A program made the translations under genes and the position numbers. 64,000 nucleotides of DNA from Sinorhizobium medicae (GTDB lineage: Bacteria > Pseudomonadota > Alphaproteobacteria > Rhizobiales > Rhizobiaceae), in NCBI RefSeq assembly GCF_007827695.1, contig NZ_VITA01000001.1, forward strand, positions 612,224 to 676,223, given 5' to 3'. The stretch's first letter is position 1. The number at the start of each line of letters is the position of its first letter. The notes beneath the pieces are model-generated. The model saw only the letters and a program-made list of their open reading frames with translations, did not search any database and had not been told where the DNA came from. Shown here one piece after another: positions 20,843 through 31,107 of the stretch.

Positions 20843-21758
20843 TTTTGCCGCCCTTCATTTCGAGACGCCAGCGCTGTACCGGATCGAGCGCGATCCGCAT
20901 CCAGTTCGACAGCAGGTTGAGCGACATGGTGGTGAGAATGATGGCAAGCCCGGGCCAGAAGGACAGCCACCAGGCGTTGGTGAGATATTGCCGGCCCTGC
21001 GAGATCATCAGACCCCAGGTGATTTCCGGCGGCTGGATGCCGATGCCGAGGAAGGACAGAGCGCTTTCCGCCAGCATGACATAGGCGAAATCGAGGGTTG
21101 CGAGCGTCGTCAGCGTCGGCAGCACCACAGGCAGAATGTGTCGGAAGAGAATGCGCTTGCTGGAGGCGCCCATGACGCGGGCGGCCTGCACGAACATGCG
21201 CTCGCGGATCTCCAGCACTTCGGCGCGCGTCGTGCGAAGATAGACCGGTATACGGGTGATGGCGAGCACCAGCATCAGGTTGAGGATCGAGGAGCCCAGG
21301 ACATAAAGCACGATCACCGCGATCAGCAATGAGGGGAAGGACATGATCACGTCGGCGAGACGCATGATGATCTGGCCGGTGCGCGGCGAGGAGAAGCCGG
21401 CTATGAGCCCTAAAACGGTGCCGATGACCGACGAAAGGATCACGGCGCCGGCGGCGACCATCAAAGTGTTCTGGGCGGCAACGATGATGCGGGCAAAGAG
21501 TGGTCGGCCGAGCGCGTCGGCGCCCATCCACCAGACCCAGGTGCGGGTCCAGTCGAAGGGCGGCAGATTCCGGCCGCGCAGATTTTGCTTCGTAGCGAGA
21601 TCGCCAAGCCAGCTCGGCCCGATGATGGCGATGGCCAGGATGACGAGAAGGAAGATAGCCGCTGAGAGCGCGAACTTATCCGCCAGCAGCATGCGCATCA
21701 TGCGGACCAGGAGCGACGGCTCTGCAGCGATGACGTTGTCGGTGGTTGCGAGGGTCAT
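20835..21758 (-). CDS. Dpp-type ABC transporter permease (DppC-like)
   Basis: 307 residues with an N-terminal OppC-type segment, about six membrane spans and the EAA-like loop (RVMGASSKRILFRHILP) that contacts the ATPase. It is third in the binding protein, DppB, DppC, ATPase, DapA operon, separated by 13 bases from the DppB-like gene. Confidence 0.94.
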
Positions 21759-21771
21759 TTGCGTTGCCTCC

Positions 21772-22686
21772 TCAGTGCCGGATGCGCGGATCGAGCAAAG
21801 CGTAGGCGAGATCGATCAGGACGTTCATGAGGAAGATGGCAATGGCCGTGACAAGGATCGCCGCAAGCACCACGTTGAAATCCCGTTGCAGGATGGAGTC
21901 GATCATGAGCTTGCCCACTCCGGGGAAGCCGAAGATGGTCTCGACAACGACCGCTCCGTTCAGCAGGCTCGCTGCCTGATCGCCCACCACGGTGATGACG
22001 GGCAGCATCGCATTACGCAGAGCGTGGATGAAGATGATGGGTCCGGACTTCACGCCCTTGGCGCGGGCCGTCTTCACATAGGCCGAGGAAAGCGCGCCGA
22101 CCATTGCGCCGCGCACCACCTGGACGATGATCCCGAAGGGGCGGACGAAGAGAACAGCGATCGGCAGGATCCAGTGCAGGACCGATCCGGTGCCGGAAGT
22201 CGGGAGGATCGCGAAGTTGATCGAGAAGATGACGATGGCGACGATCGCCAGCCAGAAATCCGGTACTGACGCTCCGACGAGCGATATCATCGAGGAGAAC
22301 CGGTCGAAGAAGCCGCCGGAGCGGAAGGCGCCAAGCGAGCCGACGACGATCGCCGCACCGGTGACAAGGGTCATCGTGATGATGGCGAGCCAGAGGGTCC
22401 AGGTGAAGGCCTCGAGTACGACATCGAGGGCAGGGCGGGCCTTGCGCAGGGATTGACCCAGGTCGCCGGTCGCAACGTCGCCCACATACCGGGCGAACTG
22501 GACGAGGATGGGATCGTTGAGCCCGTGCAGTTCCCGGAACTGGTCCTTCATCTCGGCGGACGCCTCGACGGGTAGAAACAGAGCCGCCGGGTCGCCGGTC
22601 ATCCGGGACAGAAAGAAAACCATGACGATCAGGCCGATGAGCGAGATCAGGCTGGCGAGCGCGCGTTGGCGGATGAATCTGAGCAT
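21772..22686 (-). CDS. Dpp-type ABC transporter permease (DppB-like)
   Basis: 304 residues. The hydrophobic N-terminal span and the periplasmic loop with DPAALF are typical of DppB/OppB. The EAA loop (TARAKGVKSGPIIFIHALRN) is intact. It follows the binding-protein gene after a 132-base gap that carries an intergenic palindrome, a layout often linked to different protein amounts within one operon. Confidence 0.94.
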   Translation of the reverse strand: MLRFIRQRALASLISLIGLIVMVFFLSRMTGDPAALFLPVEASAEMKDQFRELHGLNDPILVQFARYVGDVATGDLGQSLRKARPALDVVLEAFTWTLWLAIITMTLVTGAAIVVGSLGAFRSGGFFDRFSSMISLVGASVPDFWLAIVAIVIFSINFAILPTSGTGSVLHWILPIAVLFVRPFGIIVQVVRGAMVGALSSAYVKTARAKGVKSGPIIFIHALRNAMLPVITVVGDQAASLLNGAVVVETIFGFPGVGKLMIDSILQRDFNVVLAAILVTAIAIFLMNVLIDLAYALLDPRIRH

Positions 22687-22768
22687 GGCAGCCCTCGATT
22701 TGCATGAGGCGGCGGGTATCCCGCCGCCGGAAGGTCTTCGTTCGAACGGCCGCTTTTACGCGGTTTTC

Positions 22769-22813
22769 GCAGTTGCAGACGGAAAGCTGCTACACACTTT
22801 TCCTGGGATTGCT
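22769..22813 (-). repeat. Rhizobial palindrome, GCAATTCCAGGAAAAGTG family, minus orientation
   Basis: Read on the minus strand it has the same order of blocks (AGCAAT, CCAGGAAAAGTG, TTTCCGTC, GCAACTGC) as the copies at 45928-45973 and 60852-60897. It sits 5 bases after the stop of the binding-protein gene and before the permease gene, inside the operon. Confidence 0.7.
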
Positions 22814-22818
22814 CCAGG

Positions 22819-24318
22819 TCATTTGATCTTGATCTCGGAGAGCTGCAGCATGGAATTCGTCGCCATTGTCGGCTTGAAGTCCAGCCGCTCCGATACCCGC
22901 GAGAAGCCGACCATGTGGAACAGAAGCACATCTGCCACCACCTCGTCGTGCACATAGGCGATGAGCTCGGACCAGAGCTTTGCGCGTTCGTCACCGACGG
23001 CTGCATTTGCTCGGGCGATCAGGTCGTCGACCTTCGGATCGGCAAAGCCCGACTGCGTGCCTTCGGAGTCGTATTTGAAGAACATCGAGAAGGAGGGATC
23101 GCCCTTCGAGTTGTCGTGCATCGCCGCAACGAGCTGCGGGCCGCGCCCGTCCTTGAAAGGCTTTGAATAATAGACCTCATGCTCGGCGACCTCAACGAAC
23201 TTGAGCTCGACCTGAAGCCCGACCTCCTGCAACTGCGCCTGGATAGCCTCCATGATTTCGGTCACGTTCGGGAAGTTCGCCGTGCGCGCGATGATGGTGA
23301 TCGGCGTGTCCACCTTGACGCCGTCGGCCTTGGCTTCCTCGATGAGCTTCTTTGCCTGATCGGGATCATAGGGGAAGACCTTGACGTCCGGGTTCCAGCC
23401 GAGCGTCGGCCGCGGAACGATAGCGGTGGCAAGAACGGCGCTGTCGGGCACCAGCGTCCCGAGGAAAGCTTCGCGGTCGATAGCAAGGTTCAGAGCGCGG
23501 CGCACGCGGACATCGTTCAGCGGCTCGATATTGTGATCGATGCGCAGGTAAACGGTCTCACTGTCGAGATAGGAGAAATCCGTGGCAGGATTCGTGGCCT
23601 CGGTCTGCGATATGGAGGGCGAAAGGTCTGCTTCACCCGTCTGGACCATTGCGGCGCGGACCGCAGGATCGGAGCGGAACAGATAGGTGGCCTCGGTGAC
23701 CTCCGGCTTCTCGCCCCAGTAGTCGTCGCGGGCAGTGAGCACGATCTGCTGGCCGGGCGTCCAGTCAGTCAGCTCGTAGGGGCCGGTCCCGACAGGCTCG
23801 CGAACGAATTCCATCGGAGTCTCTTCCGGTACGATCGTCAGCAACGACAGGAGAAGCGGCAGGATGGGCTGAACGGGATCGACGGTGAAATCGATGGTGG
23901 CGTCATCGACGACGTCGATCTTGATGTTCATGCCGCCGAAGTAGCGGCGCGACTCGCAGGCGTTCTTGTCGCTCATCACGCGGTCGAAGCTGTACTTGAC
24001 GTCTTTGGCGTTGAAGTCGGTGCCGTCGGAGAACTTGACGCCCTTGCGCAAGTTGAAGCGCCAGCTGCCATCCTCCTTCTGCTCCCAGCTTTCCGCCAGA
24101 CGCGGCATCAGGCCCTTGCCGCCGCGAACGTCAAGCTCGGTCAGCGTCTCGCTGACGTTCTGCATGATGATGCGGCCGATATTGGAACGCGTGGCCATGC
24201 AAGGCTCAAGCAGATCTGCCTCTTCCGGTAGGACGATCTTGATCGGTCCCGATTCCCCGAAAGCGGGGGATAGGGCGGAGCCCAGCATGAGGACTCCCAA
24301 AAGCAGCGATCTTTTCAT
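22819..24318 (-). CDS. Dpp/Opp-type ABC transporter substrate-binding protein (SBP_bac_5)
   Basis: 499 residues with a signal peptide (MKRSLLLGVLMLGSALSPAFG) and a family 5 solute-binding fold (a KDGSWRFNLRKGVKFSDG block). Start 24318 lies nine bases after GGAGG; the ATG at 24324 is only three bases after it. This is the first gene of the minus-strand import operon. Family 5 proteins bind peptides but also nickel, glycosides and sialic acids. The neighbouring DapA-like lyase and acid-sugar genes argue for an acidic sugar or sugar-acid conjugate. That is inference. Confidence 0.92.
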   Translation of the reverse strand: MKRSLLLGVLMLGSALSPAFGESGPIKIVLPEEADLLEPCMATRSNIGRIIMQNVSETLTELDVRGGKGLMPRLAESWEQKEDGSWRFNLRKGVKFSDGTDFNAKDVKYSFDRVMSDKNACESRRYFGGMNIKIDVVDDATIDFTVDPVQPILPLLLSLLTIVPEETPMEFVREPVGTGPYELTDWTPGQQIVLTARDDYWGEKPEVTEATYLFRSDPAVRAAMVQTGEADLSPSISQTEATNPATDFSYLDSETVYLRIDHNIEPLNDVRVRRALNLAIDREAFLGTLVPDSAVLATAIVPRPTLGWNPDVKVFPYDPDQAKKLIEEAKADGVKVDTPITIIARTANFPNVTEIMEAIQAQLQEVGLQVELKFVEVAEHEVYYSKPFKDGRGPQLVAAMHDNSKGDPSFSMFFKYDSEGTQSGFADPKVDDLIARANAAVGDERAKLWSELIAYVHDEVVADVLLFHMVGFSRVSERLDFKPTMATNSMLQLSEIKIK

Positions 24319-24657
24319 TTGCATTCTCCTCCCTAAGAATTTCGTGTCAGGCGGTTGCCTATTTTCGACCTGTGCCGTTTCCGGGCCGCATATCGGCAGC
24401 AGTCAGCCTCCTAGCTATCGTCTATGGACGGAGTTTTTCCTTCCGCCGCCTGGAATTGCCCCGACAATCCAATTTCCTGATAAGTTTGTCAAATTGTTTT
24501 CTCGCCCATTGCGATCCGAAAAATTTTCGGTCTTAAAAAAATAAGTGTTTTCAACACTATAATGCAATCCATCAGCCGCAAAAGAGTTGCAAAAGAAAAA
24601 CAGAAAACTTGACAACTTGAGAAATAACGCGATTGTCCATGGCAACAGGAGGCTTTC
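24319..24657. promoter_or_regulatory. AT-rich divergent promoter region with several dyads
   Basis: 339 bases between the import operon (minus) and the sialidase-like operon (plus), AT-rich from about 24460. It holds CCGAAAA-A-TTTTCGG at 24516-24530, AGTGTT-TTC-AACACT at 24544-24558, and a CTTGAC hexamer at 24608-24613 that could be a -35 box for the plus operon (no good -10). Both dyads are 15 bases long, like the one at 30089. No gene is seen. Confidence 0.55.
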
Positions 24658-25850
24658 ATGACGCCTGAGGAAATCGCAAACGCAATGACCGGCAAGCTCC
24701 GGGAAGCCAGGGACGGCAGACTGGAATCGCTGCTCCCGTCGCCCATGGTGCAGAACCATGCGGCCTTTCTGCACAGGCTCGAGGACGGAAGTCTCGTCTG
24801 TGCCTGGTTCGGCGGTACGCTAGAGGGAAAATCCGATATCTCGATCTTCGCTTCCGTGCTCGCGCCAGGCGCCGAGCGATGGGGCGAACCGCAGCGGCTG
24901 AGCTTCGACGCAGACCATTCCGAACAGAACCCGGTACTCTTCACGGCGCCCGACGGTCGGTTGTGGCTTTTCCATACCTCCCAACCTGCGGGCAATCAGG
25001 ACGAGTGCCGCATCCGCATGGCCGCGATCGAGAGGGATCCTGACGATCCGACGAAACTCGATGCCGCCGAGGGGCGCTATCTCGACCTGCCGCGCGGCTG
25101 TTTCATCCGCGCGCCGCTGGTCGTGAGAGATGATGGCGCCTGGCTGCTTCCCATCTTTCGCTGCATTCAACGCCCCGGCCAGAAGTGGAACGGCAGCCAC
25201 GACAACGCGGCGGTCGGCATTTCGACCGACGGCGGTGAAAGGTGGCGGCTCGCCGATCTGGAGGACTCGATCGGTTGCGTGCATATGAGCCCGGTCCCAG
25301 TCGGCGGAGACGGCTACGCCGCCTTCTTCCGTCGCCGCCAGGCGGACCAGGTGTACCGCGTCGAAAGCGCCGATGGCGGACGGACATGGAGCTTGCCGGC
25401 GCCGACCGATGTGCCGAACAACAATTCCTCCATCGCCGTCATTCGCTTGAGCGACGGCCGATTGGCCATGATCTGCAATCCCGTGAACGCGGCCCTTTCG
25501 CCCGATCGCCGGGCGTCGCTTTACGACGAACTCGGAGAGGATGACGGCCGGCCCGACGCTGATCCGTCGGGCGGGTGCGTGCCTATTTGGGGCGTGCCGC
25601 GAGCACCCGTAAGCGTCTGCCTGTCGGACGACGGCGGCCGTACCTTCCCCGAGCGCATCGTGATCGAGAATGGACCGGGGACATGCCTCTCCAACAATTC
25701 GACCGATGGCCACAACAAGGAAATGTCCTATCCGTGGCTCCTGGAGGGAGACGACGGCAGCCTGCACATCGCCTACACCTTCCATCGGCGTGCAATCAAA
25801 TATGTCCGTCTGCCGCCCGGATGGGCAGACCGGACTGACGGGAGAATTCG

Positions 25851-25854
<4 letters not shown>
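24658..25854 (+). CDS. Sialidase-like (BNR/Asp-box repeat) protein, cytoplasmic
   Basis: 398 residues of a beta-propeller related to predicted neuraminidases (COG4692). It has the N-terminal [22 protein letters not shown] block and Asp boxes [16 protein letters not shown] and SDDGGRTF. No signal peptide is visible, so it should act in the cytoplasm, unlike classical sialidases. Six bases upstream lies a strong AGGAGG. It is first in an operon with the PdxA-like and iron alcohol dehydrogenase genes. It may cleave or isomerise an imported glycoside or sugar acid; true sialidase activity is not implied. Confidence 0.85.
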
Positions 25855-26812
<958 letters not shown>

Positions 26813-26816
<4 letters not shown>

Positions 26817-27919
26817 TCACGATTCATCAGCCGCGTCGGCTTGTCGTCGGCGCGGGGAACATCAGTCAGGTCGGCACGTGGGCCGCTGAGGTGGCCTCGA
26901 CGCTCGTCATCGCGACGCCGATCACATCGGGCTTCGCCGAGCGCCTGCAGCTTCCTGGCAAGCTAACCCTCTTCGATGCAATTCCGGGGGAACCCGATAT
27001 CGCGACGCTCGACGCGGCGCTGGACGCCGCCCGGAAGGCCCGCCCGGACTTGATCGTCGGTCTTGGCGGCGGCTCGGTGATGGATGTCGCCAAGCTGGTG
27101 GCGGTGCTCTGGGATTCGGGACAGTCGCTTGCGGATGTCGCCGGGCCAAATCGCGTGGCTGGCCGCAATGTGCGCCTGGCGCAGGTCGCGACGACGGCGG
27201 GCACCGGCTCGGAAGCGGGAATCCGCTCACTGATCACCGATCCCGGCAAGGGCAGCAAGATCGCGGTCGAAAGCCCGCACATGATCGCCGATCTTGCCGT
27301 ACTCGATCCGGAGCTCACATACAGCGTGCCGCCTGCCGTCACCGCCGCGACCGGGGTGGATGCCATGGCGCATTGCGTCGAGGCCTTCACCAACCGCAAG
27401 TCCCATCCGATGATCGACGGCTTTGCCCGCATGGGGTTCAACCTCGTCGGCAAATATCTCGCCCGTGCCGTGCGGGACGGAGAAGATACCGAGGCGCGCG
27501 AGGGCATGATGCTCGCTTCCTATTATGGCGGCATCTGCCTTGGCCCCGTCAACACGGCGGCGGGGCACGCGATATCCTATCCGCTCGGCACGCTCCTGCA
27601 CCTGCCGCACGGCCTCGCCAATGCCATCATCTTTCCGCATGTGCTTGCCTTCAACCAGCCGGTCGTCTCCGCAAAAACGGCCGAGGTCGCCGATGCGCTT
27701 GGCCTCGGGCAGGGCCTGTCGCAGCGTGATCTGCTCTCGGCCGCAAGGGACTTCTGCGCCGGTCTCGGCATAGAGATGTCTCTGGCCGCCAATGGCGCCA
27801 AGGGCGCGGATCTGCCCCGCTTTGCCGCCGATGCCCATTCGATCCGCCGGCTCATGGACAACAATCCCGCAGATATGAGCGAGGCGGACGTTCTGGAGAT
27901 CTATCGGGCGGCATTTTAG
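26813..27919 (+). CDS. Iron-containing alcohol dehydrogenase
   Basis: 368 residues of the group III iron alcohol dehydrogenase family. The NAD-binding [10 protein letters not shown] motif and metal ligands in [18 protein letters not shown] and LPHGLANA are intact. Close relatives include maleylacetate reductase and hydroxybutyrate or lactaldehyde dehydrogenases. It overlaps the PdxA2 stop (ATGA), so it acts in the same pathway, perhaps on the hydroxy acid or aldehyde made by the sialidase-like or DapA-like step. Confidence 0.88.
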
Positions 27920-27925
27920 CCTATT

Positions 27926-27968
27926 GCATGATCCTTTAATCGGATCCGATTGAAGGACAAAAACATGC
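27926..27968. repeat. Intergenic palindrome with GCATG ends
   Basis: Outer arms GCATG/CATGC enclose TCCTTTAATCGGATC and its near-perfect complement, with one mismatch. Confidence 0.65.
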
Positions 27969-27982
27969 AGCAGATCGAAGTG

Positions 27983-28026
27983 CTACAGCGACCTTTGTGC
28001 GTCTTATAAGACGCACGGCGCTGTAG
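27983..28026. repeat. Intergenic palindrome CTACAGCG...CGCTGTAG
   Basis: Outer 8-bp arms (27983-27990, 28019-28026) enclose a perfect 20-bp palindrome at 27997-28016 centred on CTTATAAG. The type is common between rhizobial genes. Confidence 0.75.
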
Positions 28027-28106
28027 GGCGTAAGGCGAGGCGCGGAAATTGTGTATGGCGCTCTGACGGGCGAGCGACGAACGCGCTGTATCTGACTAGG
28101 TCAAGA

Positions 28107-28134
28107 TGATTTCAGGCGGAACGACCTAAAATCA
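28107..28134. repeat. Palindrome unit followed by CATGAACGTGATC
   Basis: ATGATTT...AAATCAT arms followed by CATGAACGTGATC at 28133-28145. The same CGACCTA...CATGAACGTGATC block occurs in the element at 40822-40876. Confidence 0.6.
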
Positions 28135-28152
28135 TGAACGTGATCACAGGTT

Positions 28153-28199
28153 AGAGCGGATGCGGGCGAAAACCGTGCGCACTTTTTTCGCCCCGCTCT
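28153..28199. repeat. Palindrome AGAGCGG...CCGCTCT
   Basis: 7-bp arms around a GCGGGCGAAAACCG...TTTTCGCC core, related to the GAGCGGGATG family at 8214 and 33560. Confidence 0.55.
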
Positions 28200-28275
28200 C
28201 GTCCAGGCGTGATGACATGAAAAAACAGACACACCTGCCAGGCACGAAACGGCTACGCTCCAGCACTTTGGAATA

Positions 28276-28322
28276 GATCACGATGTTTTCAGGGCCAATC
28301 CCGCCTGAAAAACATCGTGATC
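28276..28322. repeat. Long palindrome just after the GntR gene, possible terminator
   Basis: GATCACGATGTTTTCAGG (28276-28293) and its complement (28304-28322, one extra A) form an 18-bp stem with a 10-base loop, 4 bases from the GntR stop codon. It is probably both a repeat unit and the end of the kinase-GntR transcript. Confidence 0.7.
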
Positions 28323-28326
28323 CAGA

Positions 28327-29028
28327 CTACTGCGAGGCGAGGAACAGGCGGTCGCGCGACCCGGTCAGATGCTTCAGCATCAATATGCGAGCGTCTTCGG
28401 CGTTGCCGGCGGCGATGGCGTCGGCAATCGCCTCGTGTTCCGCGAACACGCGCGAGAGGCCGCTTGCCTCGCGCTTCACCGAGATGCCATGGAACTTCAT
28501 GCCGACGGCAATGTGTTCCTTCAGCGCCTCCATGGCGGTCGAGAAGTAGCTGTTCTGGGCAGCGCGGGCGATCGCAAGATGGAACTGGAAGTCAGCGTCC
28601 TCGCGGTGAGACTGCCGATTGGTGGCGTCACGCAGCAGTTCGAGCGCCCGGCGGATCGCTGCAAGGCTCGTCTCGTCGTGCCGGAGCGCGGCGGCGGCCG
28701 CGGCGGCGGGTTCCAGTGTCAGCCGGAACTCATAGCAGTTCAGGAGATCGGCGACGTTTTCCAGCTGACCGAAGCCCAGCGGTTCGCGAAGTCCCGTGGC
28801 GCGCACGAAACTCCCCGCGCCGCGCCGCGAGTAAATGAGTCCCTGTTCCCTGAGGCGCCGCAATGCCTCACGAACGATCGGTCGGGATACCTCGAACTCC
28901 GTCGCCAGCTCATGTTCGGTCGGCAAACGCTCGTCAGGCTTATAAGCGCCGGACTTGATCGCCCGGTGCATTCTTTCGAACACGATGTCGGGCAGGCCCT
29001 TGCGGGGGGTCCCTTCCTGCAGTCCCAT
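28327..29028 (-). CDS. GntR-family regulator, FadR subfamily
   Basis: 233 residues: winged HTH at about 10-80 (ERLPTEHELATEFEVSRPIVREALRRL) and a helical FCD ligand domain at about 95-220. It follows the DUF1537 kinase gene by 3 bases in one operon. It probably controls that operon and the two divergent acid-sugar operons in response to a pathway acid. A 15-bp dyad upstream of the kinase is a fitting operator. Confidence 0.92.
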   Translation of the reverse strand: MGLQEGTPRKGLPDIVFERMHRAIKSGAYKPDERLPTEHELATEFEVSRPIVREALRRLREQGLIYSRRGAGSFVRATGLREPLGFGQLENVADLLNCYEFRLTLEPAAAAAAALRHDETSLAAIRRALELLRDATNRQSHREDADFQFHLAIARAAQNSYFSTAMEALKEHIAVGMKFHGISVKREASGLSRVFAEHEAIADAIAAGNAEDARILMLKHLTGSRDRLFLASQ

Positions 29029-29031
29029 CGT

Positions 29032-30084
29032 CTATCTCGCCTCCCCCAGAATCTGCCTCGCGATGTCGCTCAGAGTGTCCCGCCGGCCGAATCCGCCGGA
29101 CTTGGTGATGATATAACGGCCATCTGCAAAGGCCAGCGCCATCCCCGGCATGCATTCGCCGAGGAGACGGAAGCGGGAAACGCCCAATCGTGCCAGCACA
29201 GCCTCGGCCGTTGCGCCTCCAGTAAGCAGCAGCGTTGAGGCGCGGCCGGTGAAAGCCGGAACGACGCTCTCCGCCAGATTGACGGATACCTCGGAGGGGC
29301 TGAGCGGCATCTCCCCCTCGACGGCCTGAATGACGGTCACCATTTCCGCAGGGCGGCCTGCTTCTTGCTGCACCCTGCCGCCAACGGCCGGGAAATAACC
29401 CACCGCGTAATCTTCCCGCAGCACCCCGACCTGTTCGACGGTGATCGGGTCGCGGGAACCGACGACGATCAGAATCGGCTCCTGAGGGACTGACATCAGG
29501 GGTAGCCCGGCACCGCCGGTCATGCGATGAGCAAGCGCTTCGGCAAGTCCTCTTGCGCCGATCATCAGGTCGCATCCGGCAGCCTCGCCCGTTTCCACTG
29601 CAGCGAGCATATCGTCGCGAGACGTGGTATCCGGGATCAATGCACTTTCCGCGTGACGGCCGAGCCTTTCGGCGATTGGGATCGGAGCGTTCACGCCGAA
29701 TCCCCGCACATGGCCACCGGCCACGACGCGGCCGAAGTCGGGTATGGCCGGCGCGACAAGCGCGCGGTTATACCTGATCGCGTCGAGTTCGACCTCGATA
29801 TTGCCCTTGAGCCGGGAGTCGACCTTCTTGAAAATCCGCGCGTCGTCGGGAACGTGTTTCAGGACGTCGGACGTCGCCATGCGCGCCTCGTCCGGGGAGA
29901 CCTCGCGCGACTTCACATTGACGACAAGAACCTCCGGTTGGTCCGCAAGGGCGGCATCCACGGATTCCAGCGCGAGTGCGACCTCCGTATGAAGGCCGCG
30001 CCCAGCGAACGGGGCAGCCGAGTCAAGAGCGCCCGTCAAATCGTCGGCGAGAATCACAAGCATAAGAAGGCGATGAGATCCCAT
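29032..30084 (-). CDS. Four-carbon acid sugar kinase (DUF1537 family)
   Basis: About 350 residues. The N-terminal substrate motif ADDLTGALDS and FKKVDSRLKGN and the C-terminal nucleotide-binding LLLTGGATAEAVL and KSGGFG identify a DUF1537 kinase. Characterised members phosphorylate D-threonate, L-threonate or D-erythronate at O4 and work with a PdxA2 or LtnD-type partner. The start is uncertain: 30084 is used, but ATG codons at 30063 and 30093 are possible and none has a strong ribosome site. It is cotranscribed with the GntR gene. Confidence 0.87.
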   Translation of the reverse strand: MGSHRLLMLVILADDLTGALDSAAPFAGRGLHTEVALALESVDAALADQPEVLVVNVKSREVSPDEARMATSDVLKHVPDDARIFKKVDSRLKGNIEVELDAIRYNRALVAPAIPDFGRVVAGGHVRGFGVNAPIPIAERLGRHAESALIPDTTSRDDMLAAVETGEAAGCDLMIGARGLAEALAHRMTGGAGLPLMSVPQEPILIVVGSRDPITVEQVGVLREDYAVGYFPAVGGRVQQEAGRPAEMVTVIQAVEGEMPLSPSEVSVNLAESVVPAFTGRASTLLLTGGATAEAVLARLGVSRFRLLGECMPGMALAFADGRYIITKSGGFGRRDTLSDIARQILGEAR

Positions 30085-30088
30085 TGTT

Positions 30089-30103
30089 GTCATCTTAGAT
30101 GAC
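30089..30103. promoter_or_regulatory. 15-bp dyad, probable GntR operator
   Basis: GTCATC-TTA-GATGAC has perfect 6-bp arms. It lies between a likely promoter (TTGCAT 16 bases before TAGAAA on the minus strand) and the kinase start, where a repressor would block transcription of the kinase-GntR operon. Autoregulation is inferred. Confidence 0.6.
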
Positions 30104-30208
30104 GTATTTTCTACATGTAATGCAAGGATATGCAAATTCAATTTTACAAATACGTATTAGAATGCCTTGGCGGTCTTCGCTTTGGAGCGCCGCAACCACA
30201 TCGCCGCA

Positions 30209-30244
30209 CAAGAAGGAGGGAGGTGGGCGCCTCCCTCCTTCTTG
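30209..30244 (-). terminator. Terminator hairpin after the manganese catalase gene
   Basis: 15-bp perfect arms CAAGAAGGAGGGAGG and complement with a 6-base loop, 39 bases downstream of the catalase stop. It separates that gene from the kinase operon, which runs in the same direction. Confidence 0.75.
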
Positions 30245-30282
30245 ATCGTATGAGCCGGCGCCATTCGTCCGGCGCATGCGAC

Positions 30283-31107
30283 TTACATCTGTTCCTTTTG
30301 GGCGCCGCCCCTCGGCTTGGCGGGTGCCAGTTGCGGCTTCTCGCCCATAGGCATGATCGACCCAGCCTTGAAGCTGCCTTTGCCATCGATGGATGTGCCT
30401 TGCGACCACCGGCCCGCCACGGGATCGCTGCCGTCCTGCTGAAAGCCCAGGAAGGCATAGCTGAACTCCTGCTGTTCCTGATCCTGCGGGAAGCTGTTCG
30501 GAATGGGGAAGACGCCCTGACCGCCGCCGAGCTCCTCGATGGCCGCGAGCCACTGGTTCTGGTGCATCGTGTCCCGTGCAATCAGATAGGACAGCATGTC
30601 TTTCATGCCGGGGTCATCCGTCATCTCGTAAAGCCGAACCGCGAGCGCCCTGCCAGTAGACTCCGCCGCGACATTCGCCACCATGTCCGCAGCGATATTG
30701 CCGCTGGCATAGATATGCGACATGTCGAAAGGTACACCGTCGGAGTCGACCGGCATCGCCGATAGGCCCGCCGACAGCAGGTTCTTGAGATTCATGCCGC
30801 CGAGCACAGCGCCGGAGATGGGGTCGTTTGCGACTTGCTCTTTGAGACTGAGCGGCGCGCCCTCGAGATTGAGCGCTACCGCCGTCGCCAGCATCTCGAT
30901 GTGACCCAGTTCCTCCGCCGCGGTGTTCATTAGAAGGTCGCGAAACTTCGGGTCGCCGCGCGCACCGCAGGCCTGGAAGAAATACTGCATTGCCACGCGG
31001 ATCTCCCCCTCGATGCCGCCGATTGCCTGCTGAAGGGCGCGTGCGAAAAGCGGATTGGCTTTTTCGACGCGGACTGGATATTGAAGCTTGCCGTCCGTGT
31101 AAAACAT
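30283..31107 (-). CDS. Manganese (non-haem) catalase
   Basis: 274 residues of the ferritin-like dimanganese catalase family, which converts H2O2 to water and oxygen. Ligand-type residues Glu35 (GGIEGEIRVAMQYFFQ) and Glu66/His69 (AEELGHIEML), together with the second helix pair (AAESTGRA and ARDTMHQNQW), give the expected site. The start at 31107 has AGGAGG six bases upstream. The length agrees with KatN/YdbD-like proteins of alpha-proteobacteria. It is a single-gene unit divergent from the AraC genes. Confidence 0.93.
   Translation of the reverse strand: MFYTDGKLQYPVRVEKANPLFARALQQAIGGIEGEIRVAMQYFFQACGARGDPKFRDLLMNTAAEELGHIEMLATAVALNLEGAPLSLKEQVANDPISGAVLGGMNLKNLLSAGLSAMPVDSDGVPFDMSHIYASGNIAADMVANVAAESTGRALAVRLYEMTDDPGMKDMLSYLIARDTMHQNQWLAAIEELGGGQGVFPIPNSFPQDQEQQEFSYAFLGFQQDGSDPVAGRWSQGTSIDGKGSFKAGSIMPMGEKPQLAPAKPRGGAQKEQM

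Larger units (their letters stand above)
27920..28326. other. Non-coding mosaic of palindromes between convergent genes
   Basis: 407 bases with no gene. It is made almost wholly of five palindromic units (27926-27968, 27983-28026, 28107-28134, 28153-28199, 28276-28322) placed end to end. This fits the composite intergenic mosaic elements described in Sinorhizobium. Confidence 0.75.

Noticed and set aside
27926..28322. CRISPR array or insertion-sequence ends
   Set aside because: The units are different palindromes, without regular spacers, transposase gene or terminal repeats.
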